Part shown: positions 58,939 to 64,000 of the stretch, piece by piece
How the letters are laid out: each line of letters starts with the position of its first letter
Numbering within the stretch: position 1 is the stretch's first letter
From: Cellulomonas taurus
GTDB lineage: Bacteria > Actinomycetota > Actinomycetes > Actinomycetales > Cellulomonadaceae
Length of the DNA stretch: 64,000 nt
NCBI RefSeq assembly: GCF_012931845.1
Contig: NZ_CP051884.1
Span: forward strand, 1,364,001 to 1,428,000
Direction: 5' to 3'
Translations under genes and position numbers: made by a program
The notes under the pieces: model-generated
Seen by the model: only the letters and a program-made list of their open reading frames with translations
Database searches by the model: none
What the model was told of the DNA's origin: nothing

Positions 58939-60747
58939 TCAGTGGTCGGGGAGGGGGCCGGCGTAGATGGCTTCGATGTCGGTGGCGAAGTCCTTCAGGA
59001 CGTGGGTGCGGCGGACGCTCAGCTTCGGGGTGAGGTAGCCGTCCTGGATCGTGAGGTCGCGGTCCAGGATCCGGTACGAGCGGATGGACTCCGCCCGGGA
59101 GACCGCCCGGTTCGCCCGTTCCACCGCCTGGTCCAGGGACTCGATCACCTGGGGATCGGTGCGGGCCTGCTCCACGGTGAGCGGCGGGCGGCCCTGGGCC
59201 GTGCACCAGCCGGGCAGCCCCTCCGCGTCCAGGGTGACCAGGGCGCCGATGAACGGCCGTCCGTCGCCGACGACCACCACCTGCGACACCAGTGGGTGCG
59301 CCCGCAGCCGGTCCTCCAGCACCGCGGGGGCGACGTTCTTGCCCCCGGCGGTCACGATGATCTCCTTCTTGCGCCCGGTGATCCGCAGGTACCCGTCCTG
59401 ATCCAGCGAGCCCAGGTCGCCGGTGCGGAACCAGCCGTCGGTGAGGGACTCGTCGGTGGCGGTCGGGTTGTGGTGGTAGCGCCGGAACACCTGGGGACCG
59501 CGGATCTCGACCTCGCCGTCGGCGGCGATCCTGATCGAGGTGCCGGGCAGCGGGGGGCCGACGGTGCCGATCCGGGTGGCGTCGGGCAGGTTCACCACGG
59601 CGGGGGCGGTGGTCTCGGTCAGGCCGTAGCCCTCCAGGATCCGCACACCGATGCCGCGGAAGAAGTGGCCCAGGCGTTCGCCGAGCGGTGCGCCGCCGGA
59701 AATCGCCCATTCGATCCGGCCGCCCATCGCCTCGCGCAACTTGTGGAACACCAGCTTGTCCGCGACGGCGTGCTGGACCCGCAGTCCGAGCGACGGGCCA
59801 CCCTCGTCCAGCGCCCGGGAGTAGGCGATGGCCGTCCTGGCCGCCCACTGGAAGATCTTCAGCTTGCCGCCGGCGGCTGCCTTCTGCTCGGCGGAGTTGT
59901 AGACCTTCTCGAACACGCGGGGCACCGACAGGATGAAGGTCGGCTTGAAGGTCGCCAGGTCGGCGAGCAGCGTCTTGGTGTCCGGGGTGTGGCCCAGCAC
60001 GGCCCCGGCCGGCATGCACAGCACCTCGACGAACCGGGCGAAGACGTGCGCCAGCGGCATGAACAGCAGGGTGCGGGCGCCGGGCGTGGAGACCACGACC
60101 CGCAGGCCCTCGACCGCGTTCCGGGTCAGGATCGAGAAGTTGCCGTGGGTCAGCTCCACGCCCTTCGGGCGGCCGGTGGTGCCGGAGGTGTAGATGATCG
60201 TGGCCAGGTCGTCGCGTCCGGCGGACCGGCGTCGGGCCGCGAGGTCGTCGACCGGCACCTGCTGCCCCGCCGATACCAGGGTGTCCAGCGCCCCCTCGTC
60301 CAGGACCAGGACCTCGCGCAGGTGCGGCGTCTCCGGCCGGACCTCTGCCACCAGGTCGGCGTGTTCGCGGGTCTCGACCACGAGCAGCGTCACATCGGCG
60401 TCGGTGAGGATCCAGTGCACCTGTTCGGCCGAGGACGTCTCGTACACCGGCACCGGGATCGCGCCGACCGTCCAGAGCGCCCAGTCCAGCAGGGTCCATT
60501 CGTAGCGGGTGCGGGACATGATCCCGACCCGGTCGCCGGCCGCGACACCGTGGGCCAGGAAGCCGCGGGCGGTGTCGTTGACCTGGGCGGCGAACTGGCG
60601 TGCGGTGATCGTCGACCAGCTGCCGTCGTCGCCACGCCGTTCGATCAGGGGGCCGTCACCGGTGGCGGCCACGCGCGCGTCGAGCAGGTCGAGCAGATTC
60701 TCCTCCGGTGCCGCGTCGAGCAGCAGGGGTGTGCTGAATTCCGCCAT
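58939..60747 (-). CDS. Long-chain fatty-acid-CoA ligase (FadD15-type)
   Basis: 602 residues from ATG 60747. AMP-binding P-loop IIYTSGTTGRPKGVELTHGN, EGYGLTETTAPAV (A5 motif), WFRTGDLGSLDQDGYLRITGRKKE (A7-A8) and NVAPAVLEDRLRAH with a catalytic Lys in the C-terminal subdomain (YLTPKLSVRR). It activates fatty acids through adenylates to acyl-CoA. No acyl-transfer partner adjoins; a DosR-like palindrome lies 48 bp upstream. Confidence 0.93.
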   Translation of the reverse strand: MAEFSTPLLLDAAPEENLLDLLDARVAATGDGPLIERRGDDGSWSTITARQFAAQVNDTARGFLAHGVAAGDRVGIMSRTRYEWTLLDWALWTVGAIPVPVYETSSAEQVHWILTDADVTLLVVETREHADLVAEVRPETPHLREVLVLDEGALDTLVSAGQQVPVDDLAARRRSAGRDDLATIIYTSGTTGRPKGVELTHGNFSILTRNAVEGLRVVVSTPGARTLLFMPLAHVFARFVEVLCMPAGAVLGHTPDTKTLLADLATFKPTFILSVPRVFEKVYNSAEQKAAAGGKLKIFQWAARTAIAYSRALDEGGPSLGLRVQHAVADKLVFHKLREAMGGRIEWAISGGAPLGERLGHFFRGIGVRILEGYGLTETTAPAVVNLPDATRIGTVGPPLPGTSIRIAADGEVEIRGPQVFRRYHHNPTATDESLTDGWFRTGDLGSLDQDGYLRITGRKKEIIVTAGGKNVAPAVLEDRLRAHPLVSQVVVVGDGRPFIGALVTLDAEGLPGWCTAQGRPPLTVEQARTDPQVIESLDQAVERANRAVSRAESIRSYRILDRDLTIQDGYLTPKLSVRRTHVLKDFATDIEAIYAGPLPDH

Positions 60748-60794
60748 GGGTTCTCACTCCGTTGTCAGAAGCCGAGGGGTTCGGCGCAGCATAT

Positions 60795-60808
60795 GGGACT
60801 TTGGTCCC
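60795..60808. promoter_or_regulatory. DosR/DevR-like box
   Basis: GGGACTTTGGTCCC matches the hypoxia regulator DosR core GGGACTTNNGNCCC in every defined position. It lies 48 bp before the acyl-CoA synthetase start and 179 bp before glk, and could serve either. Confidence 0.5.
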
Positions 60809-60986
60809 GCTCGCTGACATGTCGTGGATCGGCGATTTCGGCACCGGGCGTGGGAGCGTGTGCAAGGTCCCGGTCCAGGCACGCTAGCGTGGTCCCCGCG
60901 TATGCGCGTGGAACCGGTGTCACCGGCCACGAGGTCCATCGGAGGGCCCGGCATGCGAACGATCTCAGGCGCGGAAGCGGGGAAGT

Positions 60987-61931
60987 ATGCACGCCATCGG
61001 TGTGGACATCGGCGGAACCAAGATCGCAGCCGGTGTGGTGGACGAGGACGGCCGGATCATCGCGAAGGTCCGTCGCGACACCGACCCCCGCGACTCCGAC
61101 AGCGTGGACCGCGGTGTCATCGACGCCTGCCGTGAGCTGATCGACAGCCACCAGGTCGGCGCCATCGGTCTGGCGGCACCCGGCTTCATCGGCTCGGACC
61201 AGGCCACCGTGCGCTTCACCCCGAACCTGCCCTGGCGCGACCACGCCCTGCGGGACATCGTCGCCGCCGAGCTCGGCTCGGACATCTCGATCGTGGTCGA
61301 GAACGACGCGAACGCCGCCGGCTGGGCCGAGTTCCGGTTCGGTGCCGGGCGCGAGGTCGACGACATGCTGATGCTGACCATCGGCACCGGGCTGGGCGGC
61401 GCGGTCGTGGTCGGCGGCAACCTGGTCCGCGGTGCCTTCGGTGGCGCCGCCGAGGTCGGGCACATGCGGGTCGTCCCCGGTGGGCACTACTGCGGCTGCG
61501 GGCACGAGGGGTGCTGGGAGCAGTACGCCTCCGGCTCCGCGCTGGTCCGCGACGCCCAGTCGGCGCTGATCACCGAGCCCGCCCGCGGCACCCGACTGCT
61601 GGAGCTGGCCGGTGGTGACGTGGAGGACCTCACCGGTCCGCAGGTCACGCAGGCCGCTCAGGACGGCGACCCGCTGGCGGTGGAGCTGCTGGCCGAGCTG
61701 GGCCGCTGGATCGGTGAGGGCTCGGCCTCGGTCGGGGCCCTGCTGGACCCGGCGATCGTGGTGATCGGTGGCGGCGTGAGCGCGGCCGGCGACCTGCTGC
61801 TGGACCCGGCCCGTCGCGGCTACATGGAGCAGCTCTTCGCCCGCGGCCACCGCCCGGAGGCGCAGTTCGCGCTGGCGGCCATGGGCAACGACGCGGGCAT
61901 CGTCGGCGCGGCCGACCTCGCGCGACTCTGA
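60987..61931 (+). CDS. glk: ROK-family glucokinase
   Basis: 314 residues from ATG 60987. MHAIGVDIGGTKIAAGVVDE is the ATP phosphate loop, ENDANAAGWAEFRFG has the catalytic Asp, GTGLGGAVVVGGNLVRG, and the zinc site EVGHMRVVPGGHYCGCGHEG with GCWEQYASG. A glucokinase of the actinobacterial type; phosphorylates glucose, perhaps including that released by the local glycosidases. Followed by a bidirectional hairpin. Confidence 0.93.
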   Translation: MHAIGVDIGGTKIAAGVVDEDGRIIAKVRRDTDPRDSDSVDRGVIDACRELIDSHQVGAIGLAAPGFIGSDQATVRFTPNLPWRDHALRDIVAAELGSDISIVVENDANAAGWAEFRFGAGREVDDMLMLTIGTGLGGAVVVGGNLVRGAFGGAAEVGHMRVVPGGHYCGCGHEGCWEQYASGSALVRDAQSALITEPARGTRLLELAGGDVEDLTGPQVTQAAQDGDPLAVELLAELGRWIGEGSASVGALLDPAIVVIGGGVSAAGDLLLDPARRGYMEQLFARGHRPEAQFALAAMGNDAGIVGAADLARL

Positions 61932-61935
61932 TCCG

Positions 61936-61979
61936 ACGACGAGGCCCGGTCCCCGCTCACGGGGGCCGGGCCTCGTCGT
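61936..61979. terminator. Bidirectional terminator between glk and the MerR gene
   Basis: 20-bp arms with one mismatch (ACGACGAGGCCCGGTCCCCG / CGGGGGCCGGGCCTCGTCGT), 4-nt loop. Confidence 0.85.
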
Positions 61980-61983
61980 GTGC

Positions 61984-62793
61984 TCAGTCGACGATCGGGA
62001 AGCACACCTCGGTCACCCAGTGCTCGGGATCGGGGTCCTGGGTCGGGCCGACCCGGTAGATGTTGAACATCGGTCCGGCATGCAGGTCGTGCTCGGCCAG
62101 ATAGCCCCCGATCACGGCGGTCGCCTCGGACATCCGCTCGTAGGAGCCGCGCAGGGTGGTGGTGACGATCCGGCGCTCCGGCACGGCGACCGCTCCGGGG
62201 GTGTCGGCGGGCACCTGCACCCACACCTCCACGTCGGCGTTCTCCGGCTGGTAGTCGGGATCGTGGAAAGTGGCACCGAACCGCGCGTCCGGGCGCAGGT
62301 ATGGGCCCGCCTGCGCCATCAACCGCTGCCACAGCGACCCCTCGTCGGAGTAATGCGGGATGGTGTCGCGCAGGGACAGCACGGTGATCGCGGGCAGGGT
62401 CGTCTCGGTGACCGTCAGGGTGGGCTGGGTGGGCTGGCTGGGCATAACTTCCTCGATCCTCAGTCGGTCGAGTGCCGCGAGCCGGTGGTCCAGCTCGCTC
62501 CGCTCCGTCAGCAGCCGTCTGCGCTGCTCGGACACCAGGGCGGCGACACTCGCCGGATCACGCCGCACCGCCAGCACCCGGGCGATGTCCGCCACGCCGA
62601 AGCCCGCGTCGCGCAGCCCGGTCACCAGGCGCGCGTCGGCGAGCTGCTCGGGCCGGTAGAACCGGTACCCCGTCCACTCGTCGACCTCGGCCGGCACCAG
62701 GACGTCGTGCTCCGCGTAGTGCCGGAGCATCCGCACGCTGATGAAGCTCAGACGGGAGAACAACCCGATCCGCAGCAGTCCGTCGTGATCCAT
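61984..62793 (-). CDS. MerR-family regulator with GyrI-like effector domain
   Basis: 269 residues from ATG 62793. Winged helix at 8-75: LLRIGLFSRLSFISVRMLRH, YAEHDVLVPAEVDEWTGYRFY; a dimer helix; then from about 120 a GyrI/AraC-effector domain (LPAITVLSLRDTIPHYSDEG, VEVWVQVPADTPG). Such proteins bind small molecules and activate multidrug or stress genes, often their own. No target is adjacent; the next gene is a membrane protein of its own transcription unit. Confidence 0.87.
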   Translation of the reverse strand: MDHDGLLRIGLFSRLSFISVRMLRHYAEHDVLVPAEVDEWTGYRFYRPEQLADARLVTGLRDAGFGVADIARVLAVRRDPASVAALVSEQRRRLLTERSELDHRLAALDRLRIEEVMPSQPTQPTLTVTETTLPAITVLSLRDTIPHYSDEGSLWQRLMAQAGPYLRPDARFGATFHDPDYQPENADVEVWVQVPADTPGAVAVPERRIVTTTLRGSYERMSEATAVIGGYLAEHDLHAGPMFNIYRVGPTQDPDPEHWVTEVCFPIVD

Positions 62794-62826
62794 GCCCGCA
62801 GGTCACACCCTCACATCGTGGCAGGG

Positions 62827-63360
62827 TCAAACGACCGCGCCGTCACCCTCGTCCCGGTCGGGGTCGCGCCGGTGCGGCATCCGCCAGAACAGGATCGCCA
62901 GCCCGGCCAGGAACACCAGCCCGGACGCCTGCATCAGCGCCGCCGGTGCGCTCTTCCAGCCGATCACGACCACCAGCCAGAAGATCGGCATCCCGCCGAC
63001 CGCCAGCCAGGCCACGGTCAGCAGCGGGTCGCCGCCGAACACCGGGGGAGCGGGCGGCGGGACGAAGTGCTCGGCCTCGTCCACCTCGCGCTCGGCCGCG
63101 TCGAACTGCTCGGTCGCGTCCCACGCCCGGCCATCGCTCTGCGCAGGTCGCACGACGCGTCGGTCGGAGACCCAGGGCGCGACGGGGTAGGTTACGGCGG
63201 GACCGGGTGCGGCATCGCCGTCGTCGGTCGTGGTTCCGGACGGCTCGGTGGTGTCCTGCAGATCGGCGACGATCGCGGCCCACTGCTCGTCCGTGACCGG
63301 TGCGTCGGAACGGCCCTCGTCGTCGCGGGGGGCGTCGTCGGCGGAGCGGTCGGGTGCCAT
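62827..63360 (-). CDS. Acidic membrane protein of unknown function
   Basis: 177 residues from ATG 63360, 6 nt after TAGAGT. Acidic, Asp/Glu/Thr-rich N-terminal ~120 residues with VTDEQWAAIVADLQDTTEPS, then two helices (PLLTVAWLAVGGMPIFWLVV and ALMQASGLVFLAGLAILFW) and a charged C-terminus. Resembles small actinobacterial membrane proteins without known role. Longer in-frame forms to 63753 run across the PlsC start and are not used. Confidence 0.72.
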   Translation of the reverse strand: MAPDRSADDAPRDDEGRSDAPVTDEQWAAIVADLQDTTEPSGTTTDDGDAAPGPAVTYPVAPWVSDRRVVRPAQSDGRAWDATEQFDAAEREVDEAEHFVPPPAPPVFGGDPLLTVAWLAVGGMPIFWLVVVIGWKSAPAALMQASGLVFLAGLAILFWRMPHRRDPDRDEGDGAVV

Positions 63361-63366
63361 GTGTCC

Positions 63367-63372
63367 CACTCT
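63367..63372 (-). promoter_or_regulatory. Leaderless-type -10 box (TAGAGT)
   Basis: Minus-strand TAGAGT, 6 nt before ATG 63360. Confidence 0.55.
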
Positions 63373-63423
63373 AGGTGGGGGCTGGTCGCCACTGTCCCGC
63401 AGTCCAGGTCGAGAGGTGTCAGG

Positions 63424-64000
63424 TTGTTCTACTGGTTGATGAAGCGGGTGCTCATCGGCCCGCTGCTGCACCTGCTGTTCCGCCCCTGGGTGCGCGGAGC
63501 GGAGCACGTCCCGAGCAGCGGTGGCGCGATCCTGGCCAGCAATCACCTCGCGGTGGTCGACTCCTTCTTCCTGCCGCTGGTGCTGGACCGGGAGATCGTG
63601 TTCATCGGCAAGAACGAGTACTTCACCGGTCGGGGACTCAAGGGCCGCCTGACCGCGGGCTTCATGCGCGGCGTGGGCACCATCCCCGTCGACCGTTCCG
63701 GCGGCAAGGCATCCGAGGCGGCGCTGCGCACCGGTCTGAAGCGACTGGAGCACGGCGACCTGTTCGGGATCTACCCCGAGGGCACCCGCAGCCCCGACGG
63801 CCGGCTCTACCGCGGCAAGACCGGGGTGGCCCGCCTCGCCCTGGAGTCCGGCGCGCCGGTGATCCCGGTGGCGATGATCGACACCGACAAGGCGCAGCCG
63901 CTGGGCCAGCGCCTGCCCCGCCCGCGCCGGATCGGTGTGGTGATCGGCGAGCCGCTCGACTTCAGCCGCTACAAGGGCATGGAGAACGACCGCTTCATCC
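63424..64000 (+). CDS. plsC: Lysophospholipid acyltransferase (PlsC), partial
   Basis: The gene runs off the window at base 64000; 192 residues are seen. The start is TTG 63424 (LFYWLMKRVLIGPLLHLLFR) with GAGAGG 7 nt upstream, or ATG 63439. NHLAVVD is the catalytic H-x4-D motif and YPEGTRSPDG the substrate-binding EGTR motif. It acylates lysophosphatidate or a related lipid on the inner membrane face. Its upstream membrane-protein gene is divergent. Confidence 0.9.
   Translation, partial: MFYWLMKRVLIGPLLHLLFRPWVRGAEHVPSSGGAILASNHLAVVDSFFLPLVLDREIVFIGKNEYFTGRGLKGRLTAGFMRGVGTIPVDRSGGKASEAALRTGLKRLEHGDLFGIYPEGTRSPDGRLYRGKTGVARLALESGAPVIPVAMIDTDKAQPLGQRLPRPRRIGVVIGEPLDFSRYKGMENDRFI

Overview
The window is chromosomal DNA from a very GC-rich actinobacterium. 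The gene set points to Micrococcales, and a Cellulomonas-like organism is my best guess. It carries the actinobacterial bcc-aa3 respiratory cluster, a GSI-beta glutamine synthetase with a GlnR-type box, DUF4191 and DUF3043 proteins, a GH43/oligosaccharide transporter pair, and many leaderless TAnnnT promoters. The species is inferred; there is no rRNA or tRNA gene here to fix it.

Layout. 1-6.7 kb: end of a MetQ-type lipoprotein, a PRD antiterminator, a possible standalone DUF6615-like nuclease, a TetR/SDR pair, and a GH43 glycosidase with an MFS sugar symporter behind a LacI-type operator. 6.8-15.4 kb: a PPOX-family protein, then an ~8-kb accessory island that appears to sit in the 3' end of glnA. 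The glnA tail, stop codon and terminator left at 7283-7360 mirror the tail of the intact glnA at 15370. The island holds a RloC-like ATPase with zinc hook and HEPN-like motif, an Abi_C-like protein, a 36-residue repeat protein, two unrecognised genes, and decayed genes including a probable excisionase and integrase fragment. 15.4-33.3 kb: glnA, RDD, GNAT and DUF4191 proteins, a MarR/MMPL pair, oxidoreductases, sucB and lpdA of the 2-oxoacid dehydrogenase complex, pepA, pyrD and a MocR regulator.

33.3-38.2 kb: a YczE-type membrane protein and a three-gene operon of pilin-like proteins. 38.4-46.2 kb: aldo/keto reductase, DUF3043, M20 dipeptidase, DJ-1/PfpI, nadA, glycerate kinase, an ErpA-type Fe-S carrier and a cysteine-desulfurase homologue with no lysine at all. 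46.4-55.0 kb: the respiratory block, ctaC-ctaD-ctaF on + and ctaE-qcrC-qcrA-qcrB on -, with sodA between them. 55.1-64 kb: a degenerate receiver with trpD, a standalone RAM domain, a DnaQ/UvrC-like fusion, a long-chain acyl-CoA synthetase, ROK glucokinase, a MerR regulator, a membrane protein and the start of a PlsC acyltransferase.

How it fits together. Most of the window is core metabolism: cytochrome c reduction and oxidation (qcrCAB, ctaCDEF), 2-oxoacid oxidation (sucB, lpdA), nitrogen assimilation (glnA), NAD, pyrimidine and tryptophan synthesis (nadA, pyrD, trpD), sugar uptake and phosphorylation (GH43, MFS, glk). The novelty lies in the glnA-associated island with two HEPN-type RNase candidates, the DUF6615-like protein at 1.6 kb, the lysine-free NifS homologue, the pilin operon, and families of intergenic repeats and hairpins.
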